NCBI RefSeq assembly: GCF_004310295.1
Contig: NZ_SISB01000035.1
Coordinates: forward strand, 1 to 64,000
Length of the DNA: 64,000 bases
Origin: Pseudomonas sp. BGI-2
GTDB lineage: Bacteria > Pseudomonadota > Gammaproteobacteria > Pseudomonadales > Pseudomonadaceae
Reading direction: 5' to 3'
The notes below the pieces were generated by a model. The model had not been told where the DNA came from. It did no database searches and saw only the letters and a program-made list of their open reading frames with translations. This document shows, piece after piece, positions 52,154 through 61,550 of the stretch (positions within the stretch are counted from its first letter, which is position 1; every line of letters begins with the position of its first letter). Made by a program: the position numbers and the translations under genes.

Positions 52154-53164
52154 TTAACGGTTGCGCGGCAGGATCGCCAGGAAATTGTCCCGCGCGACTT
52201 TCCTTGCAACCTGCTCAGGCAAGGCGTCGAGAAACGGATCGAAGCTGCGCATTTCCTTACCGAGCTTGTTGAAACGTCCCACCACATCAGAGCCAAGCAT
52301 GAAGCGATCCGGGAAGCGCTCCACCAGCTTCAACCACGCTTCTGAGGGTTTGCCCTGCGCATCCAGCAGGTAAGGCGTCAGCATGCTCCAGGACAGATCG
52401 ATGAACAGATTGGGGTAAGCCTCGAGCATCCGGGTCAGGGTCGGCAACAGAAAATCCAGCTGGGTCTGATGGCGATGGACCTCGGCGCTGGTCCCCGCGT
52501 GCGCCCAGATAAAGCGCGTGTGCGGATGATTACGCAGCGGCTCCTCGATCTCCGACAGGTACAGCGGATTTTTCTCGCGCTTGGAGGTGATGTTGGAGTG
52601 CAGCATCACCGACAAGTCGTTCTCGGCCGCGAGGTGATAAATCCGTGTCATGGCTTCGTTGTTGGCGCGTGGCGTATCTCCGGAAGTCAGCGCTGTCAGG
52701 TCGTCATGCCGGGTAAACACTTCGCCGATCCCCTGCCACAGCCCCGGATTGAGGTCGAGCATGCGCTGGATGTGCGTCGCTGAATTTTTGTCGTTGGGAT
52801 TGAAGCCCGACAGGAACGGGTGAAAGCGCTGACGCTGTGCAGGCGTCAGTTTGTTCACCGCCGCAGCGACGATCACATCCGTCGCGCTGTACCAATAGGC
52901 ATCGGCGTCATCACCGGCGTAGTAGCGCGGGCGCTTGGGTTCGTCTTCGTGCCATTTCTTCGCCACCGGGATGCCGGAAATCATCACATGCTCAATGACA
53001 TTGTCGTCCATGGCCTTGAGCAGTTTCGGCATGCCCGCCGTTTCCTGGAAAAAGTCCACGTAATGCAGGTGCGCATCGCTGTAGGCGTATTCGCGTGCAT
53101 TGACGTAAGCACTCGACAGCGCCAACAAACAGGCAAAGCTCAAACGGAACAAGGGCACGGGCAT
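52154..53164 (-). CDS. Exported amidohydrolase-family protein
   Basis: 336 residues from ATG 53164; a GTG at 53158 sits better spaced (7 nt) from GGAG and may be the real start. Signal peptide MPVPLFRLSFACLLALSSAYVNA. Metal-dependent hydrolase barrel of the amidohydrolase 2 type: YSDAHLHYVDFF with the HxH metal site (DAHLH, about residue 44), MLHSNITS, FIWAHAGTSAEVHRHQ with a metal His, and MLGSDVVGRF with the catalytic Asp. Substrate unknown; periplasmic. Not in an obvious operon. Confidence 0.86.
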   Translation of the reverse strand: MPVPLFRLSFACLLALSSAYVNAREYAYSDAHLHYVDFFQETAGMPKLLKAMDDNVIEHVMISGIPVAKKWHEDEPKRPRYYAGDDADAYWYSATDVIVAAAVNKLTPAQRQRFHPFLSGFNPNDKNSATHIQRMLDLNPGLWQGIGEVFTRHDDLTALTSGDTPRANNEAMTRIYHLAAENDLSVMLHSNITSKREKNPLYLSEIEEPLRNHPHTRFIWAHAGTSAEVHRHQTQLDFLLPTLTRMLEAYPNLFIDLSWSMLTPYLLDAQGKPSEAWLKLVERFPDRFMLGSDVVGRFNKLGKEMRSFDPFLDALPEQVARKVARDNFLAILPRNR

Positions 53165-53306
53165 TCTCCGGGGGCAGGAAAAACGTAGACCTCCGCACAC
53201 GCGAGACGGTTCAGCCTGTAAGAAAGTGGAACGCGCATCAGTAGGAATGCTCTATACCTTCAAGGTCTTTTTTGATCGAATGACTTTTTAGCCTGGGAGG
53301 CTTCTC

Positions 53307-53723
53307 ATGACCGTTACCGTCAATACCGTTTCCGCCGAAGGTTTTCGCCACAGCGTCCAGATCGATGACCACGAACTCTTTGCCGATGTGCCGACCGCGT
53401 CTGGCGGCGAAGGCACGGCCCCAGAGCCACACGATTATTTCGACGCAGCCCTGGGCGCCTGCAAGGCCCTGACGCTGAAGATGTACGCGAAGAAGAAAGA
53501 CATCCCGCTGACCGGCGTTACGGTTGAGGTCAAACGTGACAACAGCGAGGAGCAGAAAGGCAAATATGCCCTGCACGTCAAACTGACCCTCAAGGGTGTG
53601 CTCACCGACGCCCAGCGCGACGAGCTGCACCGTGTGGCCGATCGTTGCCCGGTGCACAAGCTGATGACAAGCACGGAAGTCAGCATCGAAACCCATCTGT
53701 CCGAAGGTGCCTTCAGCCAATAG
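53307..53723 (+). CDS. OsmC-family peroxide reductase
   Basis: 138 residues. OsmC/Ohr fold with the two redox cysteines at Cys52 (LGACKALTLKMYAKK) and Cys114 (ADRCPVHKLM). Small dimeric thiol-dependent hydroperoxidase. It is preceded by GGAGG 9 nt upstream of the ATG and is followed by the pirin gene about 60 bp on; joint transcription is likely. Confidence 0.92.
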   Translation: MTVTVNTVSAEGFRHSVQIDDHELFADVPTASGGEGTAPEPHDYFDAALGACKALTLKMYAKKKDIPLTGVTVEVKRDNSEEQKGKYALHVKLTLKGVLTDAQRDELHRVADRCPVHKLMTSTEVSIETHLSEGAFSQ

Positions 53724-53784
53724 CGGCAAGGGCTGCACAAGCGGGTTATGCTCCACGCGTCACCCGCTCAGCCTGGAATGCACC

Positions 53785-54645
53785 ATGAACACTCCGCTCG
53801 TGATCCGCCCTCGCGCCGAAGATGTCGAAGGCCAGCCGATTCTGCGCCCGCTGCCGTCAGCCCAATGCCGTAGCGTCGGGCCTTTCGTGTTTTTCGACCA
53901 CATGCTCGAGACCCGTTATCCGGCGGGTAAAGGCATGAACATCCGTCAGCATCCGCACATTGGCCTGTCCACCCTCACCTATTTGTTCGAAGGAAAAATC
54001 CAGCACAAGGACAGCCTCGGTTCCGACCAGGTGGTGGACGCCGGTGATGTCAGCTGGATGACGGCGGGCAGCGCGATCACCCATGTCGAGCGCACGCCTG
54101 AGGCGTTGAAGGACACTGGCTTCACGATGCACGGTTTGCAGGTTTGGCATGCTTCCCCCAAGGAGCATGAACAGGGACCGGGCCACTACAGCCATCACCC
54201 GGCAGCGACGTTGCCGGTCAGCGATAACCTTGGTGTGAAGATCCGGATGATTGCCGGGTCAGGCTTTTGCCTGGAATCGCCGGTGCCGGTGCTTTCTCCG
54301 ACGTTGTATGCAGAATTGAACCTGCAAACCGCGACCACCTTACTGATTCCGACCGAGCATGAAGAGCGGGCGCTGTATGTGCTCAGTGGAGAAGCGCAGC
54401 TGGATGGCGAGCTATTGGAGCAGAATGCGCTAGTGGTGCTGCCTGCCGGAGAGGAAATGACGTTGTTCGCCGAAAGCGACTGTCATGCGGTGCTGTTTGG
54501 TGGGGCACCGCTGGACGGGCCGCGGCGAATCAACTGGAATTTTGTTGCGAGCGATCCGGCCGCGATCGATGAAGCGCGGCGACGCTGGGCGGCCGGGGAT
54601 TGGCCGACGGTGCCCGGGGAAGTTGAGCGGATCGAACTGCCCTAG
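53785..54645 (+). CDS. Pirin-family bicupin protein
   Basis: 286 residues. Two cupin domains; the N-terminal one has the metal site in VGPFVFFDHML and MNIRQHPHIGLSTLTYLFEG (His, His) and DVSWMTAGSAITHVER (His). C-terminal domain with ERALYVLSGEAQLDGELLEQN. Pirins are Fe(II) proteins, some with quercetinase activity, others regulators; specific function not determinable. Confidence 0.92.
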   Translation: MNTPLVIRPRAEDVEGQPILRPLPSAQCRSVGPFVFFDHMLETRYPAGKGMNIRQHPHIGLSTLTYLFEGKIQHKDSLGSDQVVDAGDVSWMTAGSAITHVERTPEALKDTGFTMHGLQVWHASPKEHEQGPGHYSHHPAATLPVSDNLGVKIRMIAGSGFCLESPVPVLSPTLYAELNLQTATTLLIPTEHEERALYVLSGEAQLDGELLEQNALVVLPAGEEMTLFAESDCHAVLFGGAPLDGPRRINWNFVASDPAAIDEARRRWAAGDWPTVPGEVERIELP

Positions 54646-54667
54646 GACCTTCGACATCAGTTACACC

Positions 54668-54737
54668 GCCATCGCGAGCAGGCTCACTCCTACAGGGGGA
54701 ATGCGTTCCAATGTAGGAGTGAGCCTGCTCGCGATGG
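54668..54737. repeat. REP pair (BIME), CTCCTACA type with CTCA variant
   Basis: CATCGCGAGCAGGCTCACTCCTACAG faces ATGTAGGAGTGAGCCTGCTCGCGATG; both arms carry the same A for G change, so the pair covaries. Lies between convergent genes. Confidence 0.88.
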
Positions 54738-54779
54738 GGCCAGCACTAACAGCAAAAGTGTCAGGGCAAAGAACAGCTG

Positions 54780-55508
54780 TCAGCCCTTGAACACTTCATC
54801 CAGCAAATTGTGCATCGAGGTAAACGCACGCCTCGCCGTCTTCGCGTCATACATCATCTTCCCCGGCACATTCGCATGCGGATCAGTAAACGAATGCACC
54901 GCGCCACCGTAGCTCAGCAGCTGCCAATCCACGCCCGCCGCATTCATTTCCTCTTCAAACGCCGGCAATTGCTCTTTCGGCACCAGTGGATCGGATGCAC
55001 CGTGCAGTACCAGCACCGAGCCCTTGATGTTTTTCGCATCATTGACGTTCGGCGTATCCAGCGTGCCATGGAACGAAACGGCCGCATTTACCGGCGCGCC
55101 CGTGCGGGCCAGCTCCAGCGCGCAGCAACCCCCGAAGCAGAAACCGAAGGTCGCCAGCTTCGAGGTATCAACCGCCGCCTCGCCCTGCCCTTGCAACTGT
55201 TCGAACGCCGCCTGCATGCGCTTGCGCAGCAACGTGCGATCGTTCTTCAGCGGCATCATCGCCGCGCCCGCCTCGTCGCCGTTCTGCGGACGTACCGACT
55301 GGCCGTACAGGTCCGCGATCAGCACCACATAACCCTTGGCCGCCACCGACTTGGTGATCTCCTCGGCACCGGCGCTGACACCCATCCAGTTCGGCGCCAT
55401 CAACAGACCGGGACGCGGGTCTTTGTGGTCGGCATCGAACGCCAGACGGCTTTCATATGACTGGCCATCAATCTGATAAGCGACAGAACGAACAGTGATT
55501 TGGCTCAT
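54780..55508 (-). CDS. Dienelactone hydrolase-family protein
   Basis: 242 residues. Alpha/beta hydrolase with nucleophile Cys124 in ATFGFCFGGCCALELA (G-x-C-x-G-G), acid Asp in LVLHGASDPLVPKEQ and His in SYGGAVHSFTDPHAN, the triad of dienelactone hydrolase. Broad esterase activity is likely; no aromatic degradation genes are nearby. It follows a terminator after htpG. Confidence 0.92.
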   Translation of the reverse strand: MSQITVRSVAYQIDGQSYESRLAFDADHKDPRPGLLMAPNWMGVSAGAEEITKSVAAKGYVVLIADLYGQSVRPQNGDEAGAAMMPLKNDRTLLRKRMQAAFEQLQGQGEAAVDTSKLATFGFCFGGCCALELARTGAPVNAAVSFHGTLDTPNVNDAKNIKGSVLVLHGASDPLVPKEQLPAFEEEMNAAGVDWQLLSYGGAVHSFTDPHANVPGKMMYDAKTARRAFTSMHNLLDEVFKG

Positions 55509-55537
55509 GACGAACTCCCAGCAAAAGACACCAGAAT

Positions 55538-55564
55538 GAAAAAACCCGCCGAAGCGGGTTTTTG
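55538..55564 (-). terminator. Terminator of htpG
   Basis: AAACCCGC-TTCG-GCGGGTTT stem followed by TTTTTT on the minus strand. It lies 10 bp downstream of the htpG stop. Confidence 0.92.
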
Positions 55565-55574
55565 TACAACGCCG

Positions 55575-57479
55575 TTAAACCGACAGTTCAACCAGCAGCT
55601 TGTTGAGGCGGCGCACATACGCCGCCGGGTCTTTCAAGCTGTCGCCGGCCGCCAGGGCCGCCTGATCGAAGAGGATGTGCGACAGGTCGCCGAAGCGCTC
55701 GTCGCTCTGCTCGTTGTCGAGTTTCTCGATCAGCGGGTGAGCCGGGTTGAATTCGAAGATCGGCTTCGAGTCCGGAACCTTCTGACCGCTGGCTTCGAGG
55801 ATCTGACGCATCTGCATGCCCAGGTCCTGTTCGCCGATGGCCAGAATCGCCGGGGAATCGGTCAGGCGGTGGGAAACCCGTACTTCGGCGACGGAATCGC
55901 CCAGTGCAGTTTTCAGACGCTCAACCAGGCCTTCTTTGGACTTGGCGACTTCTTCCGCGGCTTTCTTGTCCTCTTCCGAGTCCAGGTTGCCCAGGTCCAG
56001 GTCACCGCGCGCTACGTCGACAAAGCTCTTGCCGTCGAAGTCGCTGAGGTAGCTCATCAGCCACTCGTCGATGCGATCGGTCAGCAGCAGCACTTCGATG
56101 CCTTTCTTGCGGAAGACTTCCAGGTGCGGGCTGTTTTTGACTTGCGCGTAGGTTTCGCCGGTCAGGTAGTAAATCTTGTCCTGACCTTCCTTGGCGCGAG
56201 CCAGGTACTCGGTCAGACCTACCACTTGCTCGCCTTCATCACCGTTGGTCGATGCGAAACGCAGCAGGCCAGCGATTTTCTCTTTGTTGGCGAAGTCTTC
56301 TGCCGGGCCTTCTTTCATGACCTGACCGAAGTTTTTCCAGAAACCTTTGTATTGCTCAGGCTCGTTCTTCGCCAGTTTTTCCAGCATGTCCAGAACGCGC
56401 TTGGTCAGCGCCGACTTCATGGAATCGATGATCGGGTCTTTCTGCAGGATTTCCCGCGACACGTTCAGTGACAGGTCGTTGGAATCGACCACGCCTTTGA
56501 TGAAGCGCAGGTACAGCGGCAGGAACGACTCGGCCTGATCCATGACGAATACGCGCTGTACGTACAGTTTCAGGCCTTTCGGCGCTTCACGCTGGTACAG
56601 GTCGAACGGCGCACGGGTCGGCACGTACAGCAGCGAGCTGTATTCGAGTTTGCCTTCGACCTTGTTGTGGCTCCAGCTCAGCGGATTTTCGAAATCGTGA
56701 GCGATGTGTTTGTAGAACTCCTGGTATTCCTCGTCCTTGATCTCGGTGCGAGGACGGGTCCACAGGGCGCTGGCGCGGTTGACGGTTTCCCATTCAACGG
56801 CGGGCTTCTCTTCGCCCTCGGCAGCGGCCACTTCTTTCGGCAACTCGATCGGCAAAGCGATGTGGTCGGAGTACTTCTTGATGATGTTGCGCAGACGCCA
56901 GCCGTCGGCGAATTCGTCTTCACCGGACTTCAGGTGCAGGACGATACGGGTGCCGCGCTCGGCTTTCTCAACGGTGGCAACTTCAAAATCGCCCTCACCC
57001 TTGGACGACCAGTGCACGCCTTCGCTGGCGGCAGCGCCGGCACGGCGGCTGAACACGTCGACTTTGTCGGCGACGATGAAGGCCGAGTAGAAACCGACAC
57101 CAAACTGACCGATCAGGTGCGAGTCTTTCTTCTGATCGCCAGACAGGTGCTTCATGAAGTCGGCAGTGCCGGATTTGGCGATCGTGCCCAGGTGGGTGAT
57201 CGCGTCTTCACGGCTCATGCCGATGCCGTTGTCTTCGAGGGTGACGGTTTTAGCGTCCTTGTCGAAGCTCACACGGATTTTCAGTTCGGCGCCACCTTCC
57301 AGCAACTCAGGCTTGGACAGGGCTTCGAAACGTAATTTGTCGACAGCGTCAGAGGCGTTCGAGATCAATTCGCGAAGGAAAATTTCCTTGTTGGAATACA
57401 GCGAATGGATCATGAGGTGCAGCAGTTGCTTCACCTCGGTCTGGAAGCCCAGGGTTTCCTTTTGAGTTTCCACACTCAT
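55575..57479 (-). CDS. htpG: Chaperone protein HtpG (Hsp90)
   Basis: 634 residues from ATG 57479 (MSVETQKETLGFQTEV), the usual Pseudomonas start and length; ATG 57485 is closer to GGAG but adds two residues. GHKL ATPase domain: HSLYSNKEIFLRELISNASDAVDKLR, LEDNGIGMSREDAI, GQFGVGFYSAFIVADKV. Middle domain with the catalytic Arg region and SDDLSLNVSREILQK-like text (SNDLSLNVSREILQKDP). C-terminal dimerisation. Cytosolic folding chaperone. Confidence 0.97.
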   Translation of the reverse strand: MSVETQKETLGFQTEVKQLLHLMIHSLYSNKEIFLRELISNASDAVDKLRFEALSKPELLEGGAELKIRVSFDKDAKTVTLEDNGIGMSREDAITHLGTIAKSGTADFMKHLSGDQKKDSHLIGQFGVGFYSAFIVADKVDVFSRRAGAAASEGVHWSSKGEGDFEVATVEKAERGTRIVLHLKSGEDEFADGWRLRNIIKKYSDHIALPIELPKEVAAAEGEEKPAVEWETVNRASALWTRPRTEIKDEEYQEFYKHIAHDFENPLSWSHNKVEGKLEYSSLLYVPTRAPFDLYQREAPKGLKLYVQRVFVMDQAESFLPLYLRFIKGVVDSNDLSLNVSREILQKDPIIDSMKSALTKRVLDMLEKLAKNEPEQYKGFWKNFGQVMKEGPAEDFANKEKIAGLLRFASTNGDEGEQVVGLTEYLARAKEGQDKIYYLTGETYAQVKNSPHLEVFRKKGIEVLLLTDRIDEWLMSYLSDFDGKSFVDVARGDLDLGNLDSEEDKKAAEEVAKSKEGLVERLKTALGDSVAEVRVSHRLTDSPAILAIGEQDLGMQMRQILEASGQKVPDSKPIFEFNPAHPLIEKLDNEQSDERFGDLSHILFDQAALAAGDSLKDPAAYVRRLNKLLVELSV

Positions 57480-57560
57480 GGTCATCAAACTCCAATCAGA
57501 TGGCAGTGGCCGCGACCTTCAGGGTCGACAGCGGGTTGTCATCAGAGTTTGGGGCTGAGT

Positions 57561-58013
57561 TCAGGATTTCAAGGGCTCTTCAATTTTGAAATGAGCCCGG
57601 GCCGTGGCAATCGGTTCGGCTTCGGTGGTTTGCCAGGCCGTAATCGCTACGTTTGCGACGCGTCGGCCCTGGCGGCAGACCTGACATTTGGCCCAGGTAT
57701 CGCGAAACTGCCCGGTTCGCAGGTAATCGAGAGAAAAGTCGATGATCTTTGGTACACCGGGCGAACCGGTGAAAATCAGCAGGTGCAGCGCTGCGGACAG
57801 CTCCATGAAACCGGCGATCACCCCACCATGTATGGCGGGCAGTAAAGGGTTACCAATGTTGTCCTTGTTGGCCGGCAGGCGGAACAGCAGCTCGTCACCA
57901 ACACGGGAACACTCGACGCCGATCAGTTTGGCGTAGGGAAGCAGGTGCAGCAGCGAGGCGTAGTCCCCCTGCTCATGGGCCTGCTGAAGTTGCTCCTTGA
58001 AAGTCTCAGTCAT
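57561..58013 (-). CDS. PaaI-type hotdog thioesterase (copy 1)
   Basis: 150 residues. Hotdog-fold: PYAKLIGVECSRVGDELLFRLPANKDNIGNPLLPAIHGGVIAGFMELSAALHLLI with the HGG(V)..E active-site helix, then IIDFSLDYLRTGQFRDTWAKCQVCRQGRRVANVAITAWQ. Acyl-CoA hydrolase expected. It overlaps a second thioesterase gene by 4 nt upstream; the two probably form a heteromeric enzyme or act on related substrates. Confidence 0.9.
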   Translation of the reverse strand: MTETFKEQLQQAHEQGDYASLLHLLPYAKLIGVECSRVGDELLFRLPANKDNIGNPLLPAIHGGVIAGFMELSAALHLLIFTGSPGVPKIIDFSLDYLRTGQFRDTWAKCQVCRQGRRVANVAITAWQTTEAEPIATARAHFKIEEPLKS

Positions 58014-58486
58014 TTCGTACCTCCGGCGATCGCGCCACCAAAACCCTTGGTGCCTTTGACGGCTTTGCCCATGCGCATGAACGTGCCGACGACATGAGCG
58101 ATGGGCTGCTCGGGATCATCCTGGTAGGCAAAGCCTCGAGCGAAGATCACATCGGTGGTCACCCGGTAGCATTGGGCGAAACCGTAGACATCCTTGTGAG
58201 GCTCGGCGGCGTGCATGTAGTCGATGCGCAGATCGAGGGTCGGGCAGACTTCGAATTCGGGCAGGACGCAGAGGGTCGACATGCCGCACGCAGTGTCCAT
58301 CAAGGTCGTCAGCGCCCCGCCATGGATCACTCCAGTCTGCGGATTGCCGACAATTTGCGGGCTGTACGGCAGGATGACCGTCAGTCCGTCGTTGCTGGCG
58401 CTGTGAACGCGCAAACCCAGTACCTGACAATGCCTGAGCGCCGAAAGAAATCGCGTCGCGCGCTCAAAAACGGGGTTTTCGGCCAT
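58010..58486 (-). CDS. PaaI-type hotdog thioesterase (copy 2)
   Basis: 158 residues. Same fold: GLTVILPYSPQIVGNPQTGVIHGGALTTLMDTACGMS with the HGG-A..D helix, then CPTLDLRIDYMHAAEPHKDVYGFAQCYRVTTDVIFARGFAYQ. The helix acid is Asp instead of the Glu of copy 1. First gene of the pair. Confidence 0.9.
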   Translation of the reverse strand: MAENPVFERATRFLSALRHCQVLGLRVHSASNDGLTVILPYSPQIVGNPQTGVIHGGALTTLMDTACGMSTLCVLPEFEVCPTLDLRIDYMHAAEPHKDVYGFAQCYRVTTDVIFARGFAYQDDPEQPIAHVVGTFMRMGKAVKGTKGFGGAIAGGTK

Positions 58487-58643
58487 GTGATATACACTCT
58501 TCTTAGTATTCGGAGATCGTATTCAGCGTATTCGTAAAAGTTCCCGTGGGAATAATCTTATATATCTGAACGAATTGAGGAACTTAACCCTATTGGCCGT
58601 GCTCGAAAGACCAGTAGATATTTTCCATAAGGAGATACACCCC

Positions 58644-58877
58644 ATGCGTAAGACTTTAGCTATTGCCTTGATGTTGACCGCTTCCCTCGGTCTCGCTGCC
58701 TGCGATAAAAAATCCGAGGACAAAGCTCAAGATGCTAACCAACATGCTGAGCAAGCTCAAAAAGAAATGAACAAAGCTCAGGAAAATGTGAACGACGCTG
58801 CGAAAGAAAACGCCAAAGCTGCCGAAGCTAAGGCTGAATCGGATGCAGCTGCAGCAAAAGAAGCACCTAAAAACTAA
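58644..58877 (+). CDS. Small Ala/Lys-rich lipoprotein
   Basis: 77 residues from ATG 58644 (AAGGAG 9 nt upstream). Lipobox LAAC (Cys20). The mature part is a highly charged coiled coil with an Ala/Lys/Glu/Asn composition (DAAKENAKAAEAKAESDAAAAKE). It resembles Lpp-like helical lipoproteins by composition but lacks the C-terminal Lys-peptidoglycan attachment motif. Terminator 20 nt after the stop. Confidence 0.88.
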   Translation: MRKTLAIALMLTASLGLAACDKKSEDKAQDANQHAEQAQKEMNKAQENVNDAAKENAKAAEAKAESDAAAAKEAPKN

Positions 58878-58896
58878 AGCAGTTTTTAGCGTGATA

Positions 58897-58926
58897 AAGA
58901 AAACCCGCCAAGTGCGGGTTTTCTTT
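58897..58926. terminator. Bidirectional terminator
   Basis: AAGAAAACCCGC-CAAGT-GCGGGTTTTCTT, symmetrical A/T tracts; shared by the lipoprotein gene and the convergent MAPEG gene. Confidence 0.9.
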
Positions 58927-58945
58927 TGCCTGTAATTTGCCCCCG

Positions 58946-59347
58946 CTAGAGCAAAATAGTTCTAAAAGTCGGACTAATCATCAGCAGCAACGAACACACT
59001 AATCCGACGAACCACACCAGACTCCGCTGCCAGGCAAGATCAGCCCAATAGCACAGCAAATAAATGATTCGGGTAATCACAAAGATGATTGCCAGCGAAT
59101 CGATCAGCCACCCCGCCGTTTGCGTGGTGTGCGCCATCAGCACTCCCACCGCAAATAACATGAACGCCTCGAAGCAGTTCTGATGCGCCGCCACCGCACG
59201 GGCGCCGAAGCCTGTCAGTTGCGCCTGTTGCTGACGCGGCAGATGGTTGTCGTAACCGCCCTGCTCGTTCATCGCTTTGGCCACGGGAATCTTTGCCACG
59301 AAAATCAGCAAGGCACTGATAAACACACACCAGAACGGAATACTCAT
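58946..59347 (-). CDS. MAPEG-family membrane protein
   Basis: 133 residues. Four hydrophobic helices; RQQQAQLTGFGARAVAAHQNCFEAFMLFAVGVL contains the MAPEG core (R-A-x-x-A-x-x-N-x-x-E). Family members conjugate glutathione or are enzymatically unknown. Overlaps the stop of the upstream DUF599 gene by 1 nt (TGATG). Confidence 0.9.
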   Translation of the reverse strand: MSIPFWCVFISALLIFVAKIPVAKAMNEQGGYDNHLPRQQQAQLTGFGARAVAAHQNCFEAFMLFAVGVLMAHTTQTAGWLIDSLAIIFVITRIIYLLCYWADLAWQRSLVWFVGLVCSLLLMISPTFRTILL

Positions 59348-60084
59348 CAAACAGCCTCTTTGTTCGCCTCGGGCAATGGCGCCTCTGTAGGTGTATAGAC
59401 CATCACGTCGAGAACGTCGGAATGAAACTCCCGGCGATACAACACCAGCACCACGCCGGCACTCATCAACATGAACAGCCACGGGCTGACGAACCAGGCC
59501 AGCATGGTCATGCCGAAGTAGTAAGAGCGCAGGCCAAAGTTGAACTGGTTGGCGGCCATGGAGATCACTCGGGCCGCGCGGGCAGCGAAGGCTTTACGCT
59601 CTTGTTCGGAAACGTGGCGCTCACCGATCATCGGTGCCGAGCCAATCAGAATCGCGGCGAAGTTGTACTGACGCATGCACCAACTGAACGTAAAGAACGC
59701 ATAGACAAACACCAGCGCCAGGCACAGCAACTTGATCTCGGACATGCCCTGTGACGCCTGCTGCACCATCGGAATATCCGCCAGCAACGACACGGCTCGC
59801 TCGGACGCGCCGAGCACCGTCAGAATACCGGCCAGGATAATCAGTGTGCTGGAAGCGAAGAACGAGGCGTTGCGCTCCAGGTTGCCGACCACACTGGCGT
59901 CTGCTATGCGGTTGTCACGCAGCAACATGCGGCGCATCCAGTCTTCACGGTACAGGTGCAGCACACTGGCCAGGCACGCGGTGTCGCGGCCCTTCCACGA
60001 GGCATACCGGGTGTAACCGCCCCAGCAGATGACAAACCAGACGGCGGCGAGGAGGTGGATGATGTTGGCGTGGATGAACGACAT
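59347..60084 (-). CDS. DUF599 membrane protein
   Basis: 245 residues from ATG 60084 (AGGGAA 5 nt upstream). Four to five hydrophobic segments; text ASWKGRDTACLASVLHLYREDWMRRMLLRDNRIADASVVGNLERNASFFASSTLIILAGILTVLGAS is the DUF599 signature. No known function. Coupled with the MAPEG gene. Confidence 0.9.
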   Translation of the reverse strand: MSFIHANIIHLLAAVWFVICWGGYTRYASWKGRDTACLASVLHLYREDWMRRMLLRDNRIADASVVGNLERNASFFASSTLIILAGILTVLGASERAVSLLADIPMVQQASQGMSEIKLLCLALVFVYAFFTFSWCMRQYNFAAILIGSAPMIGERHVSEQERKAFAARAARVISMAANQFNFGLRSYYFGMTMLAWFVSPWLFMLMSAGVVLVLYRREFHSDVLDVMVYTPTEAPLPEANKEAV

Positions 60085-60157
60085 GCAATTCCCTGTGAAC
60101 GTTGGCATTGACCTGGTTCGACGTTAGTTCGAGGAAAAAGACACTGCATCACGCGCA

Positions 60158-60194
60158 TAAAAAATGCCCCGTATCGATTGATACGGGGCATTTC
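60158..60194 (-). terminator. Terminator of brnQ
   Basis: ATGCCCCGTATC-GATT-GATACGGGGCAT stem followed on the minus strand by TTTTTTA. It stands about 40 bp after the brnQ stop. Confidence 0.92.
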
Positions 60195-60236
60195 TATTGA
60201 TGCTCAAGACCCGCTTGTGGCCGGTCGTGAAGCGGC

Positions 60237-61550
60237 TTAAGCCAGCTCTTCTTCGCGCTTGCCCAGCAGACGGTCGCACACCACCGCGACCACCAGGGTC
60301 ATGACCGATGGCACCAACCACGCCAGACCCTGCTCGCTCAGCGGCAGATGGGACAGCTGAGTCGGCATCCAGTCCGCCAGACCCGCGCCCTTGAGCGCAT
60401 CGATCAGGCCGAAAATGAACGAAACCAGCATTACCGGGCCAACGATGCGGCCATGTTCATGCCAGAAATCCTTGCAGAAGCTCAGCGCTACCAGGGCGAT
60501 GCAGGGCGGGTAAATCGCCGTCAGGACCGGGATCGAGAACGCAATCAGCTTGGTGAGGCCCAGATTGGACACAAACAGCGAGAACACCGCCAGGATGATC
60601 ACCAGTGTCTTGTAAGACAGCGGCAAAACACGGCTGAAGTACTCGGCGCAGGCGCAGGTCAGGCCGACAGCCGTCACCAGGCAAGCCAGCGAGATCAGCA
60701 CGGCAAGAAAGCCGCTGCCCAACGAACCAAAGGTGTGCTGAACGTAAGCGTGCAATACCGCCGCGCCATTAGTAGCACCGGCCGCCACTTCATGGCTGCC
60801 GGAACCGAGACGGAACAGGCTGACGTACACCAGCGCCAAGCCCACGCCGGCAATCAGACCGGCAATGATCGCGTAACGGGTGATCAGCACCGGCGATTCG
60901 ACGCCACGGGAGCGGATCGCGTTAACGATGACGATGCCGAACACCAGTGCGCCGAGGGTATCCATGGTCAGGTAACCATTGATGAAACCCTGGGAGAATG
61001 GTGCCGCCACGTATTCCGGGGTCGCCACGCCGATGTCGCCGGCAGGCAACGCGAACGCGGCGATGCCGAGTGCGGCCAGGGCGATGATCTTCAGGGGGGC
61101 AAGGAAACGTCCTACGGTATCCAGCAAACGGCCCGGATAGAGCGAAATGAAGAACACCAGCAGGAAGTACACCGAGCTGTAGAGGAACAGCGCGAGCGGG
61201 CTCTCGCCGGTCAACGGCGCCAGACCCACTTCAAACGACACGGTCGCGGTGCGCGGCGTGGCGAACAGCGGGCCAACGGCGAGGTAGCACGCGGCGGCCA
61301 GCAGGCCACCGGCGATTTTGCCGATCGGGCTGCTCAACGCATCCATTGCACCACCGACCTTGGCCAGCGCAACCACGGTGATCACTGGCAGACCGACCGC
61401 GGTGATCAGAAAGCCCAGCGCCGCCATCCAGACATTAGGCCCGGACTGCAAACCGACGATAGGCGGGAAGATGATGTTGCCAGCCCCGACGAACAGGGCA
61501 AACGTCATAAAACCAAGTGCCAGGATGTCCTGACCTTTCAAAACTTTCAT
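60237..61550 (-). CDS. brnQ: Branched-chain amino acid:cation symporter BrnQ
   Basis: 437 residues. LIVCS family, twelve hydrophobic segments, start MKVLKGQDILALGFMTFALFVGAGNIIFPPIVGLQSG (the FxGAGNIIFPP signature). Na+- or H+-coupled uptake of leucine, isoleucine and valine at the inner membrane. ATG 61550 has AAGGAAAT upstream. Single gene with own terminator. Confidence 0.95.
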   Translation of the reverse strand: MKVLKGQDILALGFMTFALFVGAGNIIFPPIVGLQSGPNVWMAALGFLITAVGLPVITVVALAKVGGAMDALSSPIGKIAGGLLAAACYLAVGPLFATPRTATVSFEVGLAPLTGESPLALFLYSSVYFLLVFFISLYPGRLLDTVGRFLAPLKIIALAALGIAAFALPAGDIGVATPEYVAAPFSQGFINGYLTMDTLGALVFGIVIVNAIRSRGVESPVLITRYAIIAGLIAGVGLALVYVSLFRLGSGSHEVAAGATNGAAVLHAYVQHTFGSLGSGFLAVLISLACLVTAVGLTCACAEYFSRVLPLSYKTLVIILAVFSLFVSNLGLTKLIAFSIPVLTAIYPPCIALVALSFCKDFWHEHGRIVGPVMLVSFIFGLIDALKGAGLADWMPTQLSHLPLSEQGLAWLVPSVMTLVVAVVCDRLLGKREEELA

